Shown: positions 1 to 8,706 of the stretch, piece by piece
Layout: every line of letters begins with the position of its first letter
How positions within the stretch are numbered: position 1 is the stretch's first letter
Assembly: GCA_964439435.1 (NCBI GenBank)
Contig: CAYTOF010000007.1
Span: 1-48,082 of the forward strand
Direction of reading: 5' to 3'
Origin: CAYTOF01 sp964439435
GTDB taxonomy: Bacteria; Bacillota; Clostridia; Oscillospirales; QAMX01
DNA length: 48,082 bases
Translations under genes and position numbers: made by a program
Notes under the pieces: generated by a model
Seen by the model: the letters and a program-made list of their open reading frames with translations, nothing else
Told to the model about the DNA's origin: nothing
The model's database searches: none

Positions 1-1015
1 GCAGTCTTGCTCCGTTAAATCCCATGGCCATTGAGCGCAATATGTCCTCTTTCAGCTCCGCATCCGTCGGAGCGGTGTATATGCCATCGGGGAAAAACCC
101 TTGGTCAAGCACCAGTCGCATAAAGACGGTTTTGCCGTTTATCTCAAAGGCTCTGCCCTGCAGCCCCACGCTGCGCAGCCCAAAATAGCTTGAAAGCAGA
201 TCGATTTCCCGCTCGCCCTGCAACAGCTTCAACTCCAAATCATAGAGCCGCCCCGCTCCGGGCTCCCAGAGGTGAATCTCGTCCAAGGCGATGCGCAGCA
301 ACGTGCCGTTCCAGGCGGCGGGAGCGGTTCCCTTGCCCACTTCCCTGCCCTCATAGTATGCCTTGAGCGAGATTTTCAGGTTTTCTCTGTCCGCGTCGCC
401 GCCAAGCTTGACCAAAATATCGGCGCTGCCTTGCATCGCATCCGGGGTGATTGCGACCTCTTTTATATAAACACTCGGCACATGTTCCAGCCAAACCGTC
501 TGCCAAATGCCCGTTGTCCGCGTGTAGCTGCAGCCGTATGACTCATATTTGTCACTCTGCTTGCCTATGGGCTGGGCTTTTCCCCGTGTGTCGTCCACCG
601 CGCGCAGGACAATGCGGTTTTTCTCCGCAGTCACAAAATCCGTTATGTCAAAGGTGAAGGGCGTGTATCCGCCTCTGTGATCGCCTGCAAAGGAGCCGTT
701 TATGAAAACCTCGGCAAAATAGTCCACCGCACCAAAATGCAAAAGGATGCGGCCACCCTTCCATGCCTTTGGGACGGAGAAATCCCTTGCATACCACACA
801 CAGCGCATAAAATCCTTCCGATTTATACCCGAGAGCTCGCTTTCAGGGCAAAAAGGCACCAATATGCGCTCCTCCAGTACCGCCTTGTCCACAAGGCTGC
901 GTTCCTTTCCGCTCTCTGAGTTGTCAACTTCAAATTCCCACACGCCGTTCAAGTTTAGCCACTCCTGCCTGACAAATTGCGGGCGGGGGTGTTCGGCTCT
1001 TGGTATGTTGTTCAT
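1..1015 (-). CDS. Glycoside hydrolase family 2 protein, N-terminal part (runs off window)
   Basis: Reading the minus strand from the ATG at 1015 gives an open frame of 338 codons to the window edge. The start of the protein (RPQFVRQEWLNLNG then W-E-F) is the usual opening of GH2 beta-galactosidase/beta-glucuronidase-like enzymes. It is followed by the sugar-binding jelly-roll domain (about residues 1-170, with VDYFAEVFING and GGYTPFTFDIT) and the immunoglobulin-like domain (about 180-280). The start of the TIM barrel (LVLDQGFFPDGIYTAPTD, then MGFNGARL) is also present. The catalytic glutamates lie outside the window. A strong AAGGAGG lies just before the ATG. It follows the esterase gene by 51 bases on the same strand, so the two are probably co-transcribed for breakdown of a glycan. 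Substrate cannot be told from this part. Confidence 0.88.
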   Translation of the reverse strand, partial: MNNIPRAEHPRPQFVRQEWLNLNGVWEFEVDNSESGKERSLVDKAVLEERILVPFCPESELSGINRKDFMRCVWYARDFSVPKAWKGGRILLHFGAVDYFAEVFINGSFAGDHRGGYTPFTFDITDFVTAEKNRIVLRAVDDTRGKAQPIGKQSDKYESYGCSYTRTTGIWQTVWLEHVPSVYIKEVAITPDAMQGSADILVKLGGDADRENLKISLKAYYEGREVGKGTAPAAWNGTLLRIALDEIHLWEPGAGRLYDLELKLLQGEREIDLLSSYFGLRSVGLQGRAFEINGKTVFMRLVLDQGFFPDGIYTAPTDAELKEDILRSMAMGFNGARL

Positions 1016-1066
1016 ATTTCCTCCTTATTTATATCCAATGGCATTTCCTGTTCTGTTTAAACAGGG

Positions 1067-2830
1067 CTAAACCAACTTGCCTGAAAAATCTTTCAAGGCC
1101 AACACTCCTCCGAAGGTGTTGATGCCCGGGATAAGCAAGGTGCGCTCCTGTTCGTTTTCATCTCGTAAGATAGTCAAATCAGCCGCATTTTCCACAAAGC
1201 AGAGCGCCGCCTCCGCAATCACTCCGGTGTTGACGCAGTAAATTTGGTTAAATTCCCCTGCAAAATGCCTGCAAGCCGCCACGATGTCCTGAATTCTCAA
1301 CACATCGCCGTATCTGTTGAAGCCCTTGTAGTGGTTGAGGTCTTGATGTTTTCTGCCCATTTTGTCAAAATGCGGGTACAGCAAGGGCACAATCACGGAT
1401 TTTGCATCTATGCTTGCACAGAAGGCCTTTTGTGCAAGGTCTGCCGCCTTTTCGACATCCTCTGCGACAATGAGCAGGCGTTTGTTCGAAGACGATGCGT
1501 TGTTTTCAACAGTCACAAAGGGAAGATATGTGTGATAACGGTTGTCTCTGAGAGAGCCGTATTTATATATAAGCTGTTCTTTTTGCTCAACTTCTCGAAT
1601 TTTGACAAAAAACCTGCCATCGTCAAACTTATCATCTTGGCCAAGCAACTCCTTTATAGTCTCCGCTCTTTCCCGCTCTGTCATGTTCGCGCTTTTTTCT
1701 TTCTGGTAGGATAAAAAGACCTTTGTGATCTTTTCTCTTTCTGCGCTGTCCGGTTCCGGCTTTTGGGGATTTAGCTTAAATCTCGTGTAGGAGCCAAGGT
1801 TCGGGTCCACTTCTGACCAGGAGTCAACATTTGCTTTTAGATGCTTTGCAAAAAAGTTATACGCCGCATGCCTCTGCTCCTTGTTGTAGTTGTGTTCCGC
1901 ATCCACATAGATATAGTCCACACAGTCCTCAGCACCGTATAGGCTGTACATGCGTTTCAGATACGGATATTCGTTGTTTGGCAGGTGCACTGTCCAGTCT
2001 GTCGTGCTGCCTGTCAAAAGCAGAGGATTTGGCGCAAAAATCGCGGCTATTTCGGGGTTGTTCATGTCCACTCGCAGAGAGGGGGCGTTTTCACATACAC
2101 AGCCCCCCTGCATCGTGAAGGAGACCATACTGGCAAAAGCGGCAACTTTGACCCTTTCATCGACGGCGCAGAGTATGAAAGACTGTGTGGCACCGCCGCT
2201 GGCACCCGTGCAGCCGATTTTCTCTTTGTCTACATAGTCCAGCTCAAAAAGCAGGTCGAGCGCTCTGATGGAGGTGATTGTCTGAAGCTGCATGGGGCCA
2301 AAACTCCACGCTTCGTCCTCCGCTGTCACGGAAAATCTGTGGGGCAATTGCCATGAATCTTCATAGCCGATCATGTCTATGGCAAACACAACATATCCCA
2401 TCAGCGCAAAATTTGCGCAGCGCAACATGACGTCGTTTTCCTCGTTGCTGACCATCCTGCCCGCCTCCCAATGTCCATGGGGGCAGAGTATCGCAGGGTG
2501 CGGCCCCGCTCCTTTCGGCACAAAGAGGTTGCCCGAGGCAAAAAATCCGGGCAGGGGCTCAAAGCGGACTTTGAAAATCGAAAAGCCATCTAAGGCGATC
2601 TCGTCAAAAATCTCCTTGTTGAGGGGCGTTTTCGGTGCCTTCGGGTATATCCCAAGGCCTATCTTGAGCTTTTTGACCATCTTTTCTCTGCGCTTGCGCC
2701 AATCCGAAAGCGAGTTGTATTCCGTCGGTTCGAAGACCTTGTCGCAAAAAGCCTTGTCCACATCCCTTATGTCGTCCCAAAACTCAATTTTGCTGAGATA
2801 GTTCCGTACCGTTTCGTAGATAGCCGCCAT
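1067..2830 (-). CDS. Acetyl-xylan-esterase-like alpha/beta hydrolase
   Basis: 587-residue protein without a signal peptide. The first 335 residues form an alpha/beta hydrolase of the acetyl xylan esterase/dienelactone hydrolase type. It has an oxyanion-side PHGH at 117-120, a nucleophile elbow GCTGASGGA with Ser211, a PNPLLLTGSTTDWT stretch before the acid region, and a catalytic His313 in DAEHNYN. The remaining 250 residues are an extra region ending in a second alpha/beta-like segment (about 430-587) with no visible nucleophile elbow. The start is supported by GGAGAG about 5 bases before the ATG. It sits between the ogg-like gene (51 bases upstream) and the GH2 gene (51 bases downstream). 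Family and position suggest removal of acyl or methyl esters from plant or host glycans, but the exact substrate is inference. Confidence 0.82.
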   Translation of the reverse strand: MAAIYETVRNYLSKIEFWDDIRDVDKAFCDKVFEPTEYNSLSDWRKRREKMVKKLKIGLGIYPKAPKTPLNKEIFDEIALDGFSIFKVRFEPLPGFFASGNLFVPKGAGPHPAILCPHGHWEAGRMVSNEENDVMLRCANFALMGYVVFAIDMIGYEDSWQLPHRFSVTAEDEAWSFGPMQLQTITSIRALDLLFELDYVDKEKIGCTGASGGATQSFILCAVDERVKVAAFASMVSFTMQGGCVCENAPSLRVDMNNPEIAAIFAPNPLLLTGSTTDWTVHLPNNEYPYLKRMYSLYGAEDCVDYIYVDAEHNYNKEQRHAAYNFFAKHLKANVDSWSEVDPNLGSYTRFKLNPQKPEPDSAEREKITKVFLSYQKEKSANMTERERAETIKELLGQDDKFDDGRFFVKIREVEQKEQLIYKYGSLRDNRYHTYLPFVTVENNASSSNKRLLIVAEDVEKAADLAQKAFCASIDAKSVIVPLLYPHFDKMGRKHQDLNHYKGFNRYGDVLRIQDIVAACRHFAGEFNQIYCVNTGVIAEAALCFVENAADLTILRDENEQERTLLIPGINTFGGVLALKDFSGKLV

Positions 2831-2881
2831 AATCTCTCTCCTTTTGCTTGCTGTGTTGCAATCTTTTCAAACAAAGCACAT

Positions 2882-3724
2882 TTATTTTGTAAACAACTCC
2901 GAGGCACACTCTCTGGCATAGTAGAAGATATACTGTTGCACAATGCCTGCATTTTCGCCGTGTTTTGCAGGGTCATAGCCATCTGGGTAGGCAGAGCTTA
3001 TCGCCCTTTTCATCCACACATCCATGGGAAAGGCGTCATGGCGCGCAAAACCATATAAAAGCGCACAGTCCGCCACTTTGACTCCCACTCCGCGCAAGTT
3101 GAGCAGCTCTTTGCGCAGCTCCTCGGTGGAGAGCTCGCTTCTTTTCAGGTTTTCCAGATCTATATCCCCAAAGACAACGGCTCTGGCGGCGTTTATAATA
3201 TATGCTGCCCGATATCCCGCTCTGATGCCCGCAAGATCGCTCTCTTCAAGCGCGGCAATCACCTCAGGATGCGGAAAACAGTGACCAAAGGGCTTTTTCT
3301 CGCCAAAGAGCTTGCAAAATCTGTCTATGATGCCCTTTATGCGAGGGATATTGTTGCACTGGGAGATGATAAAGGAGCAAAGCGCTTCCCAGGGCTCTTG
3401 GTTTAAAATGCGAATGCCCTTTCCAAACTCCGCCGCCGATGCCAAAAAGACGTCATCATCTCCGAGCAGGATCTTGTCATAATCCCGATCCAAGTCGAAA
3501 AAATCACGCCAAAAGGTTTCAAAATCCTCTTTGGAGCAAAACAACAGCGTGTCATCGCCCTCATTTCGCACCTCTATATATTTACACCCTGCGATTCCCG
3601 CATAGGTGCCCTGTGTCCCTTCGATTTTGTTAAAGCGAAAACACTGACCGCATTCAAAGGTGTTCTTTGGAGAAAAAGTATACTTCCCGCCAAGAACGAT
3701 GTGGTCACTTTGATATTTTATCAT
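2882..3724 (-). CDS. ogg: 8-oxoguanine DNA glycosylase/AP lyase (OGG1 type)
   Basis: 280 residues, a typical length for bacterial OGG1-type enzymes, which cut 8-oxoguanine from DNA and nick the abasic site. The N-terminal OGG domain shows TFECGQCFRF (22-31). The helix-hairpin-helix LRGVGVKVADC at 210-220 carries the Schiff-base Lys216, and PMDVW supplies the catalytic Asp235. The Lys-Asp spacing of 19 residues equals that of human OGG1 (Lys249/Asp268). It is read away from the DUF6062 gene across an 80-base divergent promoter region. A possible promoter for it (TTGCAC, 17 bases, TATTAT on the minus strand, 3771-3799) overlaps that of its neighbour. The two downstream glycan genes may simply be read through from here; there is no functional link I can see. 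Confidence 0.93.
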   Translation of the reverse strand: MIKYQSDHIVLGGKYTFSPKNTFECGQCFRFNKIEGTQGTYAGIAGCKYIEVRNEGDDTLLFCSKEDFETFWRDFFDLDRDYDKILLGDDDVFLASAAEFGKGIRILNQEPWEALCSFIISQCNNIPRIKGIIDRFCKLFGEKKPFGHCFPHPEVIAALEESDLAGIRAGYRAAYIINAARAVVFGDIDLENLKRSELSTEELRKELLNLRGVGVKVADCALLYGFARHDAFPMDVWMKRAISSAYPDGYDPAKHGENAGIVQQYIFYYARECASELFTK

Positions 3725-3734
3725 ATGTCACCGT

Positions 3735-3763
3735 TTGATTTACTCGCTGTTTTTGTGTATAAT
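3735..3763 (+). promoter_or_regulatory. Promoter for the DUF6062 gene
   Basis: TTGATT at 3735-3740 and TATAAT at 3758-3763 are separated by exactly 17 bases. Transcription would start near 3770, so in-frame starts upstream of 3804 are inside or before the promoter and are not used. Confidence 0.75.
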
Positions 3764-3803
3764 CTATTATATAATAACAGTTTCGCCCCAGAGGTGCAAG
3801 CCA

Positions 3804-4502
3804 ATGAAAGAAAAAATATACACAATCCCCATCAATGAAGAATTTGAAAAGAAAGAGGGTTGTCCCTTTTGCGGGCTGTATGCCCGCTCAAAGGAGAGAG
3901 CCTTGGAATATATTACAGGCTCTGCCATGATGGAGTCAACCGTCCGCATAGCAAGCAACGAACAGGGCTTTTGCAACGCCCATTTTGCCGATCTTTTAAA
4001 GCAAAAAACCCGTCTGTCTTTGGCTCTCATGCTAGAATCCCACATGGATGAGGTCTACAAGCGCGTTTTCGGCTCGACAAAGGGCTTTTTGGGAAAGGGC
4101 TATGACCCGGAAAAGGTCGCAAAGAGGGCTGAAAAAGTTGTCGAAAGCTGCTTTGTATGCAATCGCATAGAAAACGAAATGAAGCACTACTTTAGCAACA
4201 CCGTCCACATGTGGAAAAGTGAGCCCGAATTTCAAAAGCTGTTTGCAGCTCAGCAAGGCTTTTGTCTGCCCCACCTTGCTTCTTTGCTGCTTGCCGCCAA
4301 ATCCGGCCTTGGCAAAAAAGACCTGTATGACATGACACAGGTCGCCACCAGGCTCTCAGAGGAACTCCACACCAAGCTGCGCGCGAAGCTTGCGGCTTTT
4401 TCCAAGACCTTTGACTACCGCTTTTCAGGAGAAGCCAAAGATGAGCGGGTCAAGCGCTCCATCGAAAACACTGTGCTCTATCTCTCCTCTGTGGATAAAT
4501 AA
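3804..4502 (+). CDS. DUF6062 family protein with duplicated Cys/His motifs
   Basis: 232 residues from the ATG at 3804, which has GAGGTG about 7 bases upstream. The open frame continues further 5', but that part covers the promoter. The opening (MKEKIYTIPINEEFEKKEGCPFC) matches what I recall of the DUF6062 family of Clostridia, whose function is unknown. The sequence holds two copies of the same pattern. The first is C20-x2-C23 followed by C57-x2-H60, and the second is C116-x2-C119 followed by C154-x2-H157, each pair about 35 residues apart. This suggests two internal repeats, each possibly binding a metal ion. The rest is helical and charged, with no membrane segment. It is transcribed alone and ends before a long stem-loop. 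Confidence 0.8.
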   Translation: MKEKIYTIPINEEFEKKEGCPFCGLYARSKERALEYITGSAMMESTVRIASNEQGFCNAHFADLLKQKTRLSLALMLESHMDEVYKRVFGSTKGFLGKGYDPEKVAKRAEKVVESCFVCNRIENEMKHYFSNTVHMWKSEPEFQKLFAAQQGFCLPHLASLLLAAKSGLGKKDLYDMTQVATRLSEELHTKLRAKLAAFSKTFDYRFSGEAKDERVKRSIENTVLYLSSVDK

Positions 4503-4544
4503 AGCGCTCTCCAAAAGCCCATCATGCGGAGATTTCAAGGTAAT

Positions 4545-4613
4545 CAAAGCCCCTATGTGCTTAGATGATTTCGGCTCTTGCCGAGAATGCATCTTTACAC
4601 TTAGGGGCTTTTG
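4545..4613. terminator. Branched stem-loop between convergent genes
   Basis: An imperfect 23-base arm at 4545-4567 pairs with 4590-4613. The core GCCCCTA/TAGGGGC is perfect, and a smaller perfect hairpin (CGGC-TCTT-GCCG, 4572-4583) sits inside. TTTTGTT follows on the plus strand. It lies between the plus-strand DUF6062 gene and the minus-strand glycosidase and probably ends transcription from one or both sides. Confidence 0.6.
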
Positions 4614-4641
4614 TTCTGCTTTCGCTTGCTTTTTGCTGTCT

Positions 4642-6837
4642 TTAGATGATTTTAATCGATATCGGATCCATTGTGATGGTCTCGCCGTTGCGAAGCTCCA
4701 CTGTAGCTTCCGTCTGGAGGTCGTTGTAGAGAGCTAGCTTGCCTGTTTTGAGTGCGCTCATATACACGCCGCGCGGTTTTTTGGCAAGGAGCATGTCGAG
4801 GGTGAGAGAATCCAACCCCTCTACCTTGGCAAGTTCATCTGCCATGTCATCGATATAGGCATCCAGAGGCTCGCGCATGGTGTTGATCAAGATAACCTTG
4901 CCCTTGCCTGTGTCGCCTCTTTGCCAGCGCTCATAAACGCTTTGATCTCCCTCGACACTCTGAGGACCCTGTCTGGCATTTGAGCGCAGAACAGGATAGA
5001 TGACTGTTCCTCCTGCTTGCACATATGCGTCTATTTTGTCCAGGACATCCGCTTCCACAAAGTCGCCGTCGTGGTTGCGGCTCAAGAACACCAGGGCTTT
5101 GTAGGCGTTTTTCTCAAGTGCACCGTCCATTACCATGCGTTCGGAGCAGAAATCATAGTCCAGCTTGCGACGCATGGGGAAGACCTGTGAGAAAAACGAA
5201 GAGCCGTCGAGCCACCTTATCGACGAGTCACTTATCTTGGAGAGGGTGTCGGGATAGAGCACAGCCACATCTATGATGGGTTCTGCGCGTTCGTCCAGCA
5301 ACGGAGCGTTTTCGAGCCAAAACCTTGTGCTCTCATCGCAGTTCATAAAGTTGCCCGTGTAGTAGAACAGATGATATCCGTTGTTAATGATGATGTTGTA
5401 CAGGCGGTTTATGACGCTTCTTGCCGTGCCATAGCCCGCGGGCTCGGAGCCGAATTTAACGCCGTAAAACCTTGCGGCACTGGAGAGCATGCGCGTTATC
5501 GCAAAGTTGAGCTCATAGCTTTCGTCTTCGTTTGTCGCACGTATGCCGCCGTTGATTGGCACCATACCGGCGGTTTGGTCTGTGAAATCGGTGCCAGCCT
5601 CGCAGAAACCCCAACCTCCTGCTGACTGGAAGATGTCATGGGATTTCAGCTCATCGCGCACCCACACGCCCCATTTGTCGCACCAAAGTGTCATCTCATA
5701 CAGATACCAATCGACAAAGTCTTTGCGTTTGCGTTTTTCGTTTGTTTGATAGGGCAAAAAGGTGCGGACTTCGTCAAAAGAGTTGATCTCCTCTTTCCAT
5801 GCCTCTGACAATTTGTCTGCAGTGCCGTATTTGTTTTCGAGCCATGCGGCAAATCTGCCGTGGGCGCTATCGTCGCCTGCCCACCAACCGATGTGCATGT
5901 GCTCACGTCTGCCCTTATATCCCCAGTTGCCTGTGGCGGGGTATTGGCTTTCACCATAATTTCCGCTGGGGCCCAGGCGTATGCCGAAGACCTTTTCGTT
6001 GCCTTCATAGTGTTTACCGAGTTCATGGAGATAGTCTACAATAAAGGGTGTCTGTTGGTCGTTGAATATGGTCGGGACATTGTTTTCCATGCCGTGTTCA
6101 AGGCATTTAAACCCCGTAAAGCCCTCCACCTCTTCTCTATACCACTCAGGCAGCGCGTAGGCAGAGCCGCCGATAATCAGAGGAAACCAGGAAAGGCCGT
6201 ATTCAGCTCCAAGGTCCACAATGGCATCATAAAAACTCCAGTCGAACACGCCTCTTTCGTACTCCACGAAGTTCCATTTGACATAGCTTTCCGAGCCGTT
6301 GAAACCGAGACTCCGCGCATAGGGAACTTGCTCTTTCATTGATTCAAGGGAATTTGGCAGATCGTCTCTGCTGGCTGTCTCTCCACCGCCGGGGTTTGTG
6401 ACAAGCTGCAGCGGTCTTTTCAGAGTGAAAGCCGGCTTGACCTCTTCGGGTTTGACTCTGTCGGCCTTTGCAGCTTCGATCAGGGCCTCATCCCACCCCG
6501 GAACTATATAAAGGCTCTTGATTTCGCGCAGGCCGACTACGCTGACAGATACTTTACCCGCAAGGCCCTCATCGCCCGCATTGTAGATAAACACGCTTTT
6601 GCGCAATTTACCTGTGCCGCAGCTTGTGTATCCCGCAGCTCTTGCCGCCGGTATGCCGTTTACGCTCATGAAGATATAGTTTGGTTCACCGTCAATGAAT
6701 TCGGCGCAGATTGTGTATTTCGATGCCGCAGGTATGGCCTCATCGGTTTCATACAAAGCACTTTTGCGCCTGTACAAAAAATCCTTGCCTTTTCCAATCA
6801 TGTCAAAATCATCTTTGACTTTTTTCAGATAAAACAT
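4642..6837 (-). CDS. Putative glycoside hydrolase, GH42/GH14-like TIM barrel
   Basis: 731 residues, no signal peptide. Residues 1-140 are a beta-rich domain. Residues 150-500 read as a TIM barrel of the GH42/GH14 kind, with NFVEYERGVFDWSFYD (189-204), RLGPSGNYGESQYP (287-300, candidate acid Glu296), and FGSEPAG (462-468, candidate nucleophile Glu465). From about 520 an alpha/beta region (DVAVLYPD, then YKALVFLSRN and DAYVQAGGTVIYPVL) resembles the trimerisation domain of GH42 beta-galactosidases. A short beta tail follows. AAGGGG precedes the ATG. I am fairly sure it is a glycosidase of this fold; family number and substrate are inference. It is monocistronic, between a stem-loop and an extended -10 promoter. 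Confidence 0.7.
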   Translation of the reverse strand: MFYLKKVKDDFDMIGKGKDFLYRRKSALYETDEAIPAASKYTICAEFIDGEPNYIFMSVNGIPAARAAGYTSCGTGKLRKSVFIYNAGDEGLAGKVSVSVVGLREIKSLYIVPGWDEALIEAAKADRVKPEEVKPAFTLKRPLQLVTNPGGGETASRDDLPNSLESMKEQVPYARSLGFNGSESYVKWNFVEYERGVFDWSFYDAIVDLGAEYGLSWFPLIIGGSAYALPEWYREEVEGFTGFKCLEHGMENNVPTIFNDQQTPFIVDYLHELGKHYEGNEKVFGIRLGPSGNYGESQYPATGNWGYKGRREHMHIGWWAGDDSAHGRFAAWLENKYGTADKLSEAWKEEINSFDEVRTFLPYQTNEKRKRKDFVDWYLYEMTLWCDKWGVWVRDELKSHDIFQSAGGWGFCEAGTDFTDQTAGMVPINGGIRATNEDESYELNFAITRMLSSAARFYGVKFGSEPAGYGTARSVINRLYNIIINNGYHLFYYTGNFMNCDESTRFWLENAPLLDERAEPIIDVAVLYPDTLSKISDSSIRWLDGSSFFSQVFPMRRKLDYDFCSERMVMDGALEKNAYKALVFLSRNHDGDFVEADVLDKIDAYVQAGGTVIYPVLRSNARQGPQSVEGDQSVYERWQRGDTGKGKVILINTMREPLDAYIDDMADELAKVEGLDSLTLDMLLAKKPRGVYMSALKTGKLALYNDLQTEATVELRNGETITMDPISIKII

Positions 6838-6870
6838 CGTATTTCCCCTTTCAATCTTTATTGCACCCCT

Positions 6871-6879
6871 ATTATATCA
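6871..6879 (-). promoter_or_regulatory. Extended -10 promoter for the glycosidase gene
   Basis: On the minus strand this reads TGATATAAT, a TATAAT box with the TG of an extended -10, about 34 bases before the ATG. No good -35 box is seen at 16-18 bases. Confidence 0.55.
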
Positions 6880-6981
6880 TAAAGTTATATCGGATTTTAG
6901 CCAAAGTTCTGCGGAATTGTATAATCATTTTGCACTTTTTCTTGAGAGCTTGATTTTGTCTCGTTTTTGCTTGTATGGCTT

Positions 6982-7025
6982 TTTGCTTGCTTGGCTCTTT
7001 GCAGGCAAAGACCCGAGCAAGCAAA
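6982..7025. repeat. Long two-part hairpin in the spacer
   Basis: The outer arms TTTGCTTGCTTGG (6982-6994) and CCGAGCAAGCAAA (7013-7025) pair over 13 bases with one G-T. After a C-C mismatch, the inner arms TCTTTGC (6996-7002) and GCAAAGA (7005-7011) pair perfectly around a two-base loop. There is no T-tract after it on the plus strand. Confidence 0.6.
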
Positions 7026-7425
7026 GCATCGGGGAAATTTGCACGATATGCGTAAAAGCAAAAAACAAAAGTGCTGTGAGTTGGTTGAATTGTGCTGGTT
7101 TGTCGGATGAAATCCCCGTACAAAAACACGTGAAAATGTATACCTACTGAAAATGGTGAGCCGTTTGCCGCGGTAACTCTGCAATTTTGACGTTGCTTTT
7201 GACAAATCACCGACACATATTCAGAATAAGGCAGATAACGCGCCGGATGCAGATAAATATTGCACCGATGGTTTTTCATGTTGTGTTGATAAGGTATACC
7301 CTTGTAAACACATTCGGAATTGCCGAAATAAAACGACACATTTATTGTTAAGGGAATAAACAAGAATCTGCGGCATTTCATTGCGATTTTGACGCACAAA
7401 AACCGTTGTCTTAGCCTTAACCATG

Positions 7426-7454
7426 AAGCACTTCGAGCAGTTGTCGAAGTGCTT
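7426..7454. repeat. Perfect 11-bp inverted repeat
   Basis: AAGCACTTCGA (7426-7436) and TCGAAGTGCTT (7444-7454) are exact reverse complements around a 7-base loop, about 200 bases upstream of the sialidase-like gene. No T-tract follows, so it may be an operator or RNA structure rather than a terminator. Confidence 0.5.
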
Positions 7455-7650
7455 GTTGATGCCTACAACCGTTTTGGCATTGCTAGAATGAATCTCCGCA
7501 AAAAGAGCAATTCTGCTTCCCGTGAATTGCCCATTTTTGTGCTCGATTCTTATAGTCAAAGCATTTGTCCACTCCCCTTTTTTATACAGAAAGACTTTTG
7601 CGGAAAATTGTGATAGAATATGCGGAGAAATTTACAGGGAGGAATAACTC

Positions 7651-8679
7651 ATGCAATGCTACCATTTGACCGTGTACGGCGAAGAGGACCGTTTTGCCGG
7701 TTGGCCGGCTAACCACGGAATTTGGGCCTTCGGCAGCGAAATCGTCGTCGGCTTTAATTTGGGTTGGCTTGACAAAAACACCGACCCCGACCGTGTAATC
7801 GATTTCCATAAACTCGACTACCAAAAGCAAACCTATATCCGGCAGAGCCGCTCGCTCGACGGCGGCCAGACATGGTCCCTTGAGGAAGTGCCCGAGCTTT
7901 CCGCGTATAAAAGAGCGGATATCCGCGTTTTTGATGGCAATCTGAACTTTAAAGACCCAGAGACAGCCCTCCGTTTCCTCCCCTCCGGTTTAGAAGCCGG
8001 CGCGATTTCGCCGTTTTTCTATTCTACCGACCGCTGCAAAACCTGGATCGGCCCGTTTGAAACACCCGCCATGGGACTGACGGGCATTACCGCCCGCACA
8101 GAGCTGCTTCCCCTTTCGGAGAGCGAGGCACTGCTCTTCTTCGCCTGTCCCAAGGCCGACGGGCAGGAGGGCCGCGCCGCCGTGGCCAAAATCAGCGAGG
8201 GCGGCCGCAGATTCGAGTTTTTATCTTATATAGGCGACGAGCCGCTGGGGTATACAATCATGCCCGCCTCCTACTTCCGAAAGAACGGCGAAATCCTTGC
8301 TATCCTGCGCGAGTCCGACCCCTCCGGCTCACGCCTAACGCAGTTTGTCAGCGGTGACACGGGTAAGACTTGGGTGTTTGTCCAATATGTTGACCAGTTT
8401 ACCATTTCCACGCCGCCCGCGCTCGCCGCATCGACCGACGGTTGGCTTTACCTATCCTACGGCTGGCGCGACAAACCCGAAGGCCTCGCTGTCAAGTATT
8501 CCGATGACGAGGGTCGGACCTGGAGCGAACGGATCAAGCTCCGGGAGGACGGCGGAGACCACGATTTGGGCTACACCCGCATAGCCGCGCTGCCTGATGG
8601 GTCGATGTTCACCACATATTACTACAACACAAACCGCGACGGCGTCCGCACAATCGAGGGCACGATTTTCAAGGTATGA
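7651..8679 (+). CDS. Sialidase-like BNR/Asp-box propeller protein
   Basis: 342 residues with four Asp-box motifs (S-x-D-x-G-x-T-W): SLDGGQTW at 68-75, STDRCKTW at 125-132, SGDTGKTW at 234-241 and SDDEGRTW at 284-291. These mark the blades of a six-bladed beta-propeller as in exo-sialidases. There is no signal peptide, so it would act inside the cell. The start has AGGGAGG about 8 bases upstream. Whether the arginine triad of true sialidases is complete cannot be decided by eye, so the substrate is open. Codon use is more GC-rich than the AT-rich spacer before it. The decayed methyltransferase begins 27 bases downstream, and the glycosidase upstream is on the other strand. Confidence 0.75.
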   Translation: MQCYHLTVYGEEDRFAGWPANHGIWAFGSEIVVGFNLGWLDKNTDPDRVIDFHKLDYQKQTYIRQSRSLDGGQTWSLEEVPELSAYKRADIRVFDGNLNFKDPETALRFLPSGLEAGAISPFFYSTDRCKTWIGPFETPAMGLTGITARTELLPLSESEALLFFACPKADGQEGRAAVAKISEGGRRFEFLSYIGDEPLGYTIMPASYFRKNGEILAILRESDPSGSRLTQFVSGDTGKTWVFVQYVDQFTISTPPALAASTDGWLYLSYGWRDKPEGLAVKYSDDEGRTWSERIKLREDGGDHDLGYTRIAALPDGSMFTTYYYNTNRDGVRTIEGTIFKV

Positions 8680-8706
8680 CCGGCCTCAGGGCGCGAAGGA
8701 GGACTT

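Larger units (their letters stand above)
6880..7650. other. Gene-poor AT-rich spacer
   Basis: No convincing gene. Short open frames on both strands have unusual composition and lack credible ribosome binding sites. Two hairpins, listed separately, are the only clear structure. A TATAAT at 6920-6925 lies 57 bases before the first hairpin but has no good -35 box. Confidence 0.6.

Noticed and set aside
3735..3803. Earlier start of the DUF6062 gene
   Set aside because: These bases contain the -35 and -10 boxes; GAGGTG sits before the ATG at 3804.
6872..7399. 175-codon minus-strand open frame in the spacer
   Set aside because: Composition is unlike the other proteins, there is no ribosome site, it overlaps the glycosidase promoter and contains the perfect hairpin at 6982-7025.
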